Part shown: positions 1 to 12,164 of the stretch, piece after piece
Numbering within the stretch: position 1 is the stretch's first letter
How the letters are laid out: every line of letters begins with the position of its first letter
Source of the DNA: Antedon mediterranea
Lineage: Eukaryota > Echinodermata > Crinoidea > Comatulida > Antedonidae
Assembly (NCBI RefSeq): GCF_964355755.1
Contig: NC_092670.1
Coordinates: 23,747,201-23,811,200 of the forward strand
Direction of reading: 5' to 3'
DNA: 64,000 nt
The notes under the pieces: model-generated
What the model was told of the DNA's origin: nothing
Seen by the model: the letters and a program-made list of their open reading frames with translations, nothing else
The model's database searches: none
Translations under genes and position numbers: made by a program

Positions 1-160
1 GTAATGCACCTCCATTATCATCAATTGCAGTAATAATTCTACTTTGAAGTTGATCAGGTGACACGAAACTTTCAAATTGTATATTTGCAATAATACTCCC
101 AGAAGTAAAGCTAGACACTGAACACGAACCCACTTCTTCAGTTGTGAAGACAGTAAACAT
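1..160 (-). CDS. SEA-mucin exon 18 (partial at window edge): SEA domain C-half, module 6
   Basis: Acceptor TTTCATTGCAG precedes [31 protein letters not shown] and IDDNGGAL. The exon is cut by the left edge of the window; the gene continues beyond it. Confidence 0.83.
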   Translation of the reverse strand, partial: MFTVFTTEEVGSCSVSSFTSGSIIANIQFESFVSPDQLQSRIITAIDDNGGAL

Positions 161-3100
161 CTGCAATGAAATCAAACAAACAATATCCCATTACAGTATT
201 ATTATATAAAAGATGTAACTTGTTGATTCACCAGCTATAACTGACTGAATGATTGAGTCGAAACTCATTCTTTTTTACGTGTTAATGTATAATACTCATA
301 ACTCAGAAACATAATTGAAATCTAATATTGAAATATTAAATAAAAAAATCACTGCCTAGTAACTTACACCAGCACAGATTTCCTGTTCCAAATCCATATA
401 CTCTTCCGATGTTACATCTAACAGTTCTGGCGTTAAAACAGCATCAGTATTACCATCTAAACTGGTAATAGGAAGTTGAAAATCTACCACTGGCGCAGTT
501 GTCACTCTTATGCTGGGAGTAGTTGGCCTAACTGATGCAGTTGTTTCGTATGCATGTGCAGTAGATGGTCTAACTGGAGTAGTTGTCTCTTTTAATCCTG
601 GAGTAGCTGACCTAACTGGTACAGTTGTCTCTCTTATTCCTCGAGTAGTTGGTCTAACTAGAGCAGTCGTTTCATATGCATGTGCAGTAGATGGTCTAAC
701 TGGAGCAGTTGACTCTTTTATTCCTGGAGTAGATGGCCTAACTGGTGCAGTTGTCACTCTTATTAATCGAGTAGTTGGTCTAACTGGAGCAGTTGTTTCA
801 TATACATGTGGAGTAGTTTGTCTAACTGGAGCAGTTGTCTCTTTTATCCCTGGAGTAGATGGCCTAACTGGTGCAGTTGTCACTCTTATTAATCGAGTAG
901 TTGGTATAACTGGAGCAGTTGTTTCATATGCATGTGGAGTAGTTTGTCTAACTGGAGCAGTTTTCTCTCTTATTTCTCGAGTAGTTGGCCTAACTGGAGC
1001 AGTTTTCTCTCTTATTTCTCGAGTAGTTAGTCTAACTGGAGCAGTTGTTTCATATGCATGTGCAGTAGATGGTCTAACTGGAGCAGTTGTATCTTTTATT
1101 CCTGGAGTAGATGGCCTATCTGGTGCAGTTGTCTCTCTTATTACTCGAGTAGTTGGTCTAACTGGGACAGTTGTCTCATATGCATGTAGAGTAGTTGGTC
1201 TAACGGGAGCAGTTGTCTCATATGCATGTGGAGTAGATGGTGTAACTGGAGCTGTTGTCTCTCTTATCTCTGGAGTAGTTTGCATGATAGGTGTATTTGT
1301 GGGATTAACTAATGATAATAAAAGAATTAAAAAAGAATTGTTACATGCGCATTTCCATAAAGTTCGCGCTAGCATGGGTCTTCCGGTATCAATATTTTGT
1401 ACTTCGAGTACAACGTAAACTAATCTAGTTTTCTGAAACCGTATCTATATAAAGACAAAAAGTAAACGTATACCTTGAGCAGAAATAGATGATGAGTCAA
1501 TACTAAATGTACTTCCTGGCCATACACCGTCATTATCATCAACTGTAGTCATAATAGTACTTCCTAACTGTTCAGGTGAAACAGTACTTTCAAGTTTCAT
1601 ATTTGCAATGATACTACCAGAAGTAAAGCTTGACACGGAACATGAACTAACTTCTTCAGTTGTGAAGATGGTAAATATCTGAAATCAAACAAAAATGTGC
1701 TTGTTTAAACATTTTTTCTAACCATGTTATTTTTTTTAATTAACAAACCGATTGATTGGTTACTTACCGGCATACATGTTTTCATTTCCAAATCCATGAA
1801 CTCTTCAGAAGTTGGGTCTAACAGTTCTTGTATCAAGCTAGCTTCAGTGTTACCATCTAAACTTGTTATTGTCATCTTTAAATCTATAATTTGACCTGCA
1901 AGATGAAAACAAAGGAAAATTGTATTTAAAAGCCAGGTATGTACAATTAAATAAAACCAAATTATTACAATAATTATATTTGTATAATTAGATTTTTCAA
2001 CATACTTGTAGCAATTGATGTTTGCTGTATTACTACTGGTGTAGTTGTCTCATAGACATGTGGAGTAGATGTTCTAACTGGTGCAGTTGTTTCTTTAAAT
2101 CCTGGAGTAGATGGCCTAAGTGGTACAGTTGTTTCTCTTATTCCTCGAGTAGTTAGTTTAACTGGAGCAGTTGTTTCATATACATGTGCAGTAGATGGTC
2201 TAACTGGAGCAGTTGTCTCTCTTATTAATCGAGTAGTTGGTCTAACTGGAGCCGTTGTTTTAAATGCATGTGGAGTAGTTTGCCTAACTGGAGCAGTTGT
2301 CTCTCTTATTGCTCGAGTAGTTGGCTTAACTGGTGCAGTTGTCTCTCTTATTTCTCGAGTAGTTGGTATAACTAGAGCAGTTGTCTCATATGCATGTGGA
2401 GTAGATGGCCTAACTGGAGAAGTTGTCTCTCTTATTACTCGAGTAGTTGGTCTAACTGGAACGGTTGTCTCATAGGCATGTGGAGTAGTTTGCCTAACTG
2501 GAGCAGTTGTCTCTCTTATTTCTCGAGTAGTTGGCCTAACTGGTGCAGTTGTCTCATATACATGTGGAGTAGTTGGCCTAACTAGTTCAGTTGTCTCTCT
2601 TATTCCTGGAGTAGATGGTCTAGCTGGTGCAGTTGTCTCTCTTATTACTCGAGTAGTTGGTCTAACTGGAGCAGTTGTCTCATATGCATGTGGAGTAGAT
2701 GGTCTAACTGGAGCAGTTGTCTCTTGTATTTCTCGAGTAGTTGGTCTAACTGGAGCCGTTGTCTCATATGCATGTGGAGTAGATGGTGTAACTGGAGCAG
2801 TTGTCTCTCTTATCTCTGGAGTATTTGGCATGATAGGTGTATTTGTGGGATTAACTAATGATAATAAAAAAAATTTAAAAGAATTGTTACATGCGCATTT
2901 CCATAAAGTTCTGGTTAGAATGGGTCTTTCTGTATTAATATTTTGTACTTCGAGTACAACGTAAACTAATCTAGTTTTCTGAAACCGTCTATATAAAGAC
3001 AAAAAGTTAACGTATACCTTGAGCAGAAATAGATGATGAGTCAATACTAAATGTACTTCCTGGCCATACACCGTTATTATCATCAATTGTAGTCACAATA

Positions 3101-6100
3101 GTACTTCCTAACTGTTCAGATGAAACAGTACATTCAAGTTTTATATTTGCAATGATACTACCAGAAGTAAAGCTTGACACGGAACATGAACTAACTTCTT
3201 CAGTTGTGAAGATGGTAAATATCTGAAATCAAACAAAAATGTGCTTATTTAAACATTTTATCTAAGCATGTTATTTTTTATATTAACAAACCGATTGATT
3301 AGTTACTTACTGGCATACATGTTTTCATTTCCAAATCCATGAACTCTTCAGAAGTTGGGTCTAACAGTTCTTGTGTCAAGCTAGCTTCAGTGTTACCATC
3401 TAAACTTGTTATTGTCATCTTTAAATCTATAATTTGACCTGCAAGATGAAAACAAATGAAAATTGTATTTAAAAGCCATGTATGTACAATTAAATAAAAC
3501 CAAATTATTACAATAATTATATTTGTATCATTATATTTTTCAACATACTTGTAGCAATTGATGTTTGCTGTATTACTACTGGTGTAGTTGTCTCATAGAC
3601 ATGTTTAGTAGATGTTATAACTAGTGCAGTTGTTTCTCTAAATCCTGGAGTAGATGGCCTAAGTGGTACAGTTGTTTCTCTTATTCCTCCAGTAGTTGGT
3701 TTAACTGGAGCAGTTGTTTCATATGCATGTGCAGTAGATGGTCTAACTGCAGCAGTTGTTTCTCTTATTATTCGAGTAGTTGGTCCAACTGGAGCCGTTG
3801 TATCATATGCATGTGGAGTAGTTTGCCTAACTGGAGCAGTTGTCTCTCTTATTTCTCGAGTAGTTGGCCTAACTGGTGCAGTTGTCTCTCTAATTTCTCG
3901 AGTAGTTGGTCGAACTGTTGCAGTTGTCTCATATGCATGTGGAGTAGTTGACCTAAGTGGTGCAGTTGTCTTTTTTATTCTTGGAGTAGATGGTCTAGCT
4001 GGTGCAGTTGTCTCTCTTATTACTCGAGTAGTTGGTCTAACTGGTGCAGTTGTCTCATATGCATGTGGAGTAGTTGGCCTAACTAGTTCAGTTGTCTCTC
4101 TTATTCCTGGAGTAGATGGTCTAGCTGGTGCAGTTGTCTCTCTTATTACTCGAGTAGTTGGTCTAACTGGAGCAGTTGTCTCATATGCATGTGGAGTAGA
4201 TGGTCTAACTGGAGTAGTTGTCTCTCTTATTTCTCGAGTAGTTGGCCTAACTGGTGCAGTTGTCTCTCTTATTACTCGAGTAGTTGGTCTAACTGGAGCC
4301 GTTGTTTCATATGCATGTGGAGTAGTTTGCGTAACTGGAGCAGTTGTCTCTGGTATTTCTCGAGTAGTTGGTCTAACAGGAGCCGTTGTCTCATATGCAT
4401 GTGGAGTAGATGGTGTAACTGGAGCAGTTGTCTCTCTTATCTCTGGAGTATTTGGCATGATAGGTGTATTTGTGGGATTAACTAATGATAATAAAAAAAA
4501 TTTAAAAGAATTGTTACATGCGCATTTCCATAAAGTTCTGGTTAGAATGGGTCTTTCTGTACTAATATTTTGTACTTCGAGTACAACGTAAACTAATCTA
4601 GTTGTTCTGAAACCTTATCTATATAAAGACAAAAAGTAAACGTATACCTTGAGCAGAAATAGATGATGAGTCAATACTCAATGTACTTCCTGGCCATACA
4701 CCGTTATTATCATCAATTGTAGTCACAATAGTACTTCCTAACTGTTCGGATGAAACAGTACTTTCAAGTTTTATATTTGCAATGATACTACCAGAAGTAA
4801 ATCTTGACACGGAACATGAACTAACTTCTTCAGTTGTGAAGATGGTAAATATCTGAAATCAAACCAAAATGTGCTTATTTAAACATTTTATCTAACCATG
4901 TTATTTTTTTTTTTTATTAACAAACCGATTGATTAGTTACTTACTGGCATACATGTTTTCATTTCCAAATCCATGAACTCTTCAGAAGTTGGGTCTAACA
5001 GTTCTTGTGTCAAGCTAGCTTCAGTGTTACCATCTAAACTTGTTATTGTCATCTTTAAATCTATAATTTGACCTGCAAGATGAAAACAAATGAAAATTGT
5101 ATTTAAAAGCCATGTATGTACAATTAAATAAAACCAAATTATTACAATAATTATATTTGTATCATTATATTTTTCAACATACTTGTAGCAATTGATGTTT
5201 GCTGTATTACTACTGGTGTAGTTGTCTCATAGACATGTTTAGTAGATGTTATAACTAGTGCAGTTGTTTCTCTAAATCCTGGAGTAGATGGCCTAAGTGG
5301 TACAGTTGTTTCTCTTATTCCTCCAGTAGTTGGTTTAACTGGAGCAGTTGTTTCATATGCATGTGCAGTAGATGGTCTAACTGCAGCAGTTGTTTCTCTT
5401 ATTATTCGAGTAGTTGGTCCAACTGGAGCCGTTGTATCATATGCATGTGGAGTAGTTTGCCTAACTGGAGCAGTTGTCTCTCTTATTTCTCGAGTAGTTG
5501 GCCTAACTGGTGCAGTTGTCTCTCTAATTTCTCGAGTAGTTGGTCGAACTGTTGCAGTTGTCTCATATGCATGTGGAGTAGTTGACCTAAGTGGTGCAGT
5601 TGTCTTTTTTATTCTTGGAGTAGATGGTCTAGCTGGTGCAGTTGTCTCTCTTATTACTCGAGTAGTTGGTCTAACTGGTGCAGTTGTCTCATATGCATGT
5701 GGAGTAGTTGGCCTAACTAGTTCAGTTGTCTCTCTTATTCCTGGAGTAGATGGTCTAGCTGGTGCAGTTGTCTCTCTTATTACTCGAGTAGTTGGTCTAA
5801 CTGGAGCAGTTGTCTCATATGCATGTGGAGTAGATGGTCTAACTGGAGTAGTTGTCTCTCTTATTTCTCGAGTAGTTGGCCTAACTGGTGCAGTTGTCTC
5901 TCTTATTACTCGAGTAGTTGGTCTAACTGGAGCCGTTGTTTCATATGCATGTGGAGTAGATGGTCTAGCTGGTGCAGTTGTCTCTGGTATTTCTCGAGTA
6001 GTTGGTCTAACAGGAGCAGTTGTCTCATATGCATGTGGAGTAGATGGTGTAACTGGAGCAGTTGTCTCTCTTATCTCTGGAGTAGTTGGCATGATAGGTG

Positions 6101-9100
6101 TATTTGTGGGATTAACTAATGATAATAAAAAAATGAAAAAGAATTTTTACATGCGCATTTCCATAAAATTCTCGCTAGCATGGGTCTTTCTGTATTAATA
6201 TTTTGTACTTCGAGTACAACGTAAACTAATCTAGTTTTTTGAAACCGTATCTATATAAAGACAAAAAGTAAACGTATACCTTGAGCAGAAATAGATGATG
6301 AGTCAATACTAAATGTACTTCCTGGCCATACACCGTTATTATCATCAATTGTAGTCACAATAGTACTTCCTAACTGTTCGGATGAAACAGTACTTTCAAG
6401 TTTTATATTTGCAATGATACTACCAGAAGTAAATCTTGACACGGAACATGAACTAACTTCTTCAGTTGTGAAGATGGTAAATATCTGAAATCAAACCAAA
6501 ATGTGCTTATTTAAACATTTTTTCTAACCATGTTATTTTTTTTATATTAACAAACCGATTGATTAGTTACTTACTGGCATACATGTTTTCATTTCCAAAT
6601 CCATAAACTCTTCAGAAGTTGGGTCTAACAGTTCTTGTGTCAAGCTAGCTTCAGTGTTACCATCTAAACTTGTTATTGTCATCTTTAAATCTATAATTTG
6701 ACCTGAAAGATGAAAACAAAAGAACATTTTATTTAAAAGCCAGGTATGTACAATTAAAAAAAACCAAATTATTACAATAATTATATTTGTATCATTAGAT
6801 TTTTCTACATACTTGTAGCAATTGATGTTTGCTGTATTACTACTGGTGTAGTTGTCTCATAGACATGTGGAGTAGATGTTCTAACTGGTGCAGTTGTTTC
6901 TTTAAATCCTGGAGTAGATGGCCTAAGTGGTACAGTTGTTTCTCTTATTCCTCGAGTAGTTGGTTTAACTGGAGCAGTTGTTTCATATGCATGTGCAGTA
7001 GATGGTCTAACTAGAGCAGTTGTCTCTCTTATTACTCGAGTAGTTGGTCTAACTGGAGCCGTTGTTTCAAATGCATGTGGAGTAGTTTGCCTAACTGGAG
7101 CAGTTGTCTCTCTCATTGCTCGAGTAGTTGACCTAACTGGTGCAGTTGTCTCTCTTATTTCTCGAGTAGTTGGTATAACTAGAGCAGTTGTCTCATATGC
7201 ATATGGAGTAGATAGCCTAACTGGAGAAGTTGTCTCTCTTATAACTCGAGTAGTTGGTCTAACTGGAACGGTTGTCTCATATGCATGTGGTGTAGTTGGC
7301 CTAACTGGTGCAGTTGTCTCTTTTATTTCTCGAGTAGTTGTTCTAACTGGTGCAGTTGTCTCATATAACTGTGGAGTAGTTGGCCTAACTGGTGCAGTTG
7401 TCTTTCTTATTCCGGGAGTAGATGGTCTAGCTGGTGCAGTTGTCTCTCTTATTAATCGAGTAGTTGGCTTAACTGGAGCAGTTGTCTCTCGTATTTCTCG
7501 AGTAGTTGGTCTAACTGGAGCAGTTGTCTCATATGCATGTGGAGTAGATGGTGTAACTGGAGCAGTTGTCTCTCTTATCTCTGGAGTAGTTGGCATGATA
7601 GGTGTATTTGTGGGATTAACTAATGATAATAAAAAAATGAAAAAGAATTTTTACATGCGCATTTCCATAAAATTCTCGCTAGCATGGGTCTTTCTGTATT
7701 AATATTTTGTACTTCGAGTACAACGTAAACTAATCTAGTTTTTTGAAACCGTATCTATATAAAGACAAAAAGTAAACGTATACCTTGAGCAGAAATAGAT
7801 GATGAGTCAATACTAAATGTACTTCCTGGCCATACACCGTTATTATCATCAATTGTAGTCACAATAGTACTTCCTAACTGTTCAGATGAAACAGTACTTT
7901 CAAGTTTTATATTTGCAATGATACTACCAGAAGTAAATCTTGACACGGAACATGAACTAACTTCTTCAGTTGTGAAGATGGTAAATATCTGAAATCAAAC
8001 CAAAATGTGCTTATTTAAACATTTTTTCTAACCATGTTATTTTTTTTATATTAACAAACCGATTGATTAGTTACTTACTGGCATACATGTTTTCATTTCC
8101 AAATCCATGAACTCTTCAGAAGTTGGGTCTAACAGTTCTTGTGTCAAGCTAGCTTCAGTGTTACCATCTAAACTTGTTATTGTCATCTTTAAATCTATAA
8201 TTTGACCTGCAAGATGAAAACAAAGGAAAATTGTATTTAAAAGCCATGTTTGTACAATTAAATAAAACCAAATTATTACAATAATTATATTTGTATCATT
8301 ATATTTTTCAACATACTTGTAGCAATTGATGTTTGCTGTATTACTACTGGTGTAGTTGTCTCATAGACATGTGGAGTAGATGTTCTAACTGGTGCAGTTG
8401 TTTCTTTAAATCCTAGAGTAGATGGCCTAAGTGGTACAGTTGTTTCTCTTATTCCTCGAGTAGTTGGTTTAACTGGAGCAGTTGTTTCATATGCATGTGC
8501 AGTAGATGGTCTAACTGGAGCAGTTGTCTCTCTTATTACTCGAGTAGTTTGCGTAACTGGTACAGTTGTCTCATATGCATGTGCAGTAGAGGGTCTAACT
8601 GGAGCAGTTGTCTCTCTAATTACTCGAGTAGTTGGCCTAACTGATGCAGTTGTTTCATATGCATGTGCAGTAGATGGTTTAACTGGAGCAGTTGTCTCTC
8701 CTATTCTTGGAGTAGATTGCCTAACTGATGTAGTTATCTTTTTTATTCCTGGTGTGGATGGTTTAACTGGTGCAGTTGTCTCTATTATTACTCGAGTAGT
8801 TAGTCTAACTGGAGCCGTTGTTTCATAAGCATGTGGAGTAGTTTGCCTAACTGGTGCAGTTGTCTCTCTTAATCCTAGAGTAGATGGCCTAACTGGTGCA
8901 GTTGTCTCTCGTCTCCCTGGAGTAGTTTGCTTAACTGGTGTAGTTGCATCATTTACTCCTGTAGTTGTTTTTGGATTGTTGGTTGGTTCTGGAGAGTTTA
9001 CTGAAGAAAATAGTAATTAAATTTGTTGATTGAATTTGTAATAAACTAGATGGTACGCTCGCTTCGCTCGCGTACCATCTAGTTCGTACCCACAGATGGT

Positions 9101-12100
9101 TCTCGAATACATAGTAATTTCAGCGTAAAAAAACTGGCGATTTCAAATGTACGTATGGCAGGACTATAAAACATTGTCGTTTACAGAAACAAATAAATAG
9201 ACACAATGATTTATGTAGTCAACCAAAATTAGCACCTAGAAACTTGTCACAAAATGAGTCGAAATTTGTTATTTGGACTCATTTAAACAAACCCAATTTT
9301 GTTAAATTATTCTTTATATTTCTTTATTATCCAATCATTAACGAAATATTTTTTTTATAGGCCTATAAATAATATACCACTAAATAGAGTAAAACATTTC
9401 CGATTTAATACTTTATTAAAACTGTCACTGTCTCATGGTCGATTGAAATAGTAAAGTACATTTAAAGACCATTAATACGTTTATATTTTGTAATTATTAA
9501 TTAATACAAACGTTGAGAAACAATTGACAGTAATAAAGTATTATATAATTATGTGTTTATAATCTAAAAGTAGGGGCTACCCACACTCACAGTGATAAAG
9601 TTTATTAGTATATTTGTTTATATTATATCTAACAGTACCAACACACTTTTGATTCAAATGGCGATCAAAAGTGGTTAATACCTATTTGCAGTATTGAGTA
9701 TTACAATACTACGGTATTTCTGTTTATTCTCCAAGGGTCTATTCATTTACCTACTTGTGTTAAACCATGGAGGTATGCAATAATTTGGAATGTTCCATTC
9801 ATTGAAAATCAATACATTTCTATAAACGTATATTAAATCTATCAAAATAGTATTTTTTAAAGAAAATCGGCCTGTCTTCAACATTATGATGCTGTACTCT
9901 AGCTGTTCAACCGGTTTTCAGCTATTAAAAACAATTATCGTAGGAGGAGATAGGAAAATGCGAAGCCTCCTCGCATTTTTGTGGCGGGTATTTTTCAAGA
10001 TGGACATCCATTAGACAGTGTATACCACGATCGGAAAACACCCCTATTTGGGGCAAATCGTTGAACCTAAATTCGTTTTAATCGTCAATAACTAATTATC
10101 TAACTTAATTTAATTAGTAAACAGGGTTACATCAGGTGGTTAAAATCAGTACCGAAAGTACGAACCAACTTTATATACCATCGAGTAAAAATTCTAGAAG
10201 TAAGGCGCAGTTTACCGAATTTTGCCCTTACGTAAATTTATATATAATATATATAAATAAATGAAAGACGCTAGTAAATTACCAACTGAACATTTTATTG
10301 CACTACAGGCTGTTTCATGAGTATGAACTCAATCTTCAGGTGCTTGGCTCTGAATGATAGTCACAAGTGAATACAAAAAGCTATAATGAAGTCTTAAGGC
10401 AAACTGTTTATGTGAACAATAGTATGCTAATTAGCAAGTACAACACATCTCTATTTCCTGGACAGTCTATTGTTAACCAAATTCTTATTATCTAAATTAC
10501 TGATACTTTAGTAGAAACTTTCTCCTATGTCTACATGCACTGACTAATTCGTTCCTATGGTTAAGTGAGCTGGTTTCAGGCTTGCATATAATATAATAAT
10601 TCTCTTGTAAGCATAGATTACACCGTTTGTTAACATTGGAATATGGTTTACACTTCTTTATTATATAATATATATATTCATCACTGATGAAGGGCTAGTG
10701 TTGCCCGAAAGCTGTGCTAACTTTTCTGGCTGTTTTACTTCTCGTTTTGATTTAGCTTTTCGCTTTTATTTTGTATCTCCATTGAGATCCAGCCACTGAT
10801 ACCCACAGCATTGTCATTTTTTCAGTAATTTGCCTTTGGATTTATATCGTGGTACGGCGGAACAGCACTAGTCCTCAGTTGTACGCACGCGCAACAGAGA
10901 TCAAATTGATACGCCCTCATCTTTCAGTATTTTTATTCACGGGGCGGGATCTCCGAAGAGATACTTTTATATATATAAACACAAGAGGCAAAGAACATTA
11001 ATTCTAAACCGCCCGGTGATATACTGAAATTTAATTAATTAATTTGAAACGATAAAGATGAGGAAATCTGTGAGAATGAGAAAAAGTCGCCCCAACCGAG
11101 TCTCGAACTCGGACCGCCTGCTTGATATGCAGATGTCCTAACCTTTAGACCACTGGGGCTTTCATGGTATTGTTCGAACTCGATTGGATAACGACTCTTT
11201 AACATTCTCGGCGTGGTACGGCGGAACGCGTAATTTTTTTTTCCAGGACGAACGTGGGCAGAACTCATGAATAATTCATGATTAATTATGACATAATAGG
11301 GAACATTATAGAGGGCGCTGTATAAGAATGCAGAGAGATTAAATAATTAGTGTAAACAACGTTTGCCAACCGAAATGTTTGGTCTAGTGGTAAAGGCTTT
11401 AACCTATTACGCTGAAGCCCTCGGTTCGAGGTCTTTCATGAACATGTTTTTTTCAATAGTTGAGAGAGATTATTTAGAGGGTTAGGTTTAGTATATTTAG
11501 GAAGCAGATCAGCTATCCTTCAATTCTTTATAATAGAAAATAATTAAGGTAATGAATTATTCATGACTTCTGCCCACGTTCGTCCTGGAAAAAAAACCAC
11601 GCCGGCGGAACAGCACTAGTCCTCAGTTGTACGCACGCGCAACAGAGATCAAATTGATACGCCCTCATCTTTCAGTATTTTTATTCACGGGGCGGGATCT
11701 CCGAAGAGATACTTTTATATATATAAACACAAGAGGCAAAGAACATTAATTCTAAACCGCCCGGTGATATACTGAAATTTAATTAATTAATTTGAAACGA
11801 TAAAGATGAGGAAATCTGTGAGAATGAGAAAAAGTCGCCCCAACCGAGACTCGAACTCGAACCGCCTGCTTGATATGCAGATGTCCTAACCATTAGACCA
11901 CTGGGGCTTTCATGGTATTGTTCGAACTCGATTGGATAACGACTCTTTAACATTCTCGGCGTGGTACGGCGGAACAGCACTAGTCCTCAGTTGTACGCAC
12001 GCGCAACAGAGATCAAATTGATACGCCCTCATCTTTCAGTATTTTTATTCACGGGGCGGGATCTCCGAAGAGATACTTTTATATATATAAACACAAGAGG

Positions 12101-12126
12101 CAAAAAACATTAATTCTTTACTCGAT

Positions 12127-12164
<38 letters not shown>

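Larger units (their letters stand above)
3018..6280. repeat. Two tandem near-identical 1.63-kb gene modules
   Basis: SEA and repeat exons plus all introns recur at offsets of 1,630-1,634 bp (3018/4648/6280; 3311/4945; 3549/5183). The intron 5' of each SEA exon, including non-coding runs such as 'acaattaaataaaaccaaat', is unchanged. This indicates a very recent tandem duplication or ongoing conversion. The flanking modules (1.5-1.54 kb apart) are similar but less so. Confidence 0.85.
10856..12117. repeat. 364-bp tandem repeat, about 2.4 copies, interrupted by an inserted element
   Basis: The unit begins GGCGGAACAGCACTAGTCCT at 10856, 11604 and 11968 (last copy partial, to 12117). Each full unit carries a tRNA-like gene. 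Between the first and second units sits a 0.37-kb inverted-repeat element (11231-11597), and a fragment of the unit start (ggcggaac) recurs at 11220. Confidence 0.8.

Noticed and set aside
510-1418. 302-residue plus-strand open frame opposite the Thr-rich exon, and similar Ser/Trp/Cys-rich plus-strand frames at 2394, 3727, 4189, 5361, 5823 and 6829
   Set aside because: The 42-bp coding repeat is a multiple of three, so any frame free of stops in one unit stays open in all. The minus strand has splice sites, phase agreement and SEA domains; the plus frames have none.
368-9000. Regular spaced repeats that could be taken for a CRISPR array
   Set aside because: The period is a 14-codon coding repeat with diverged units and no unique spacers, inside eukaryotic exons.
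11035-11980. Minus-strand open frames 11035-11268 and 11783-11980
   Set aside because: They are two copies of the same tandem repeat and overlap the tRNA-like cloverleaf; no protein family features.
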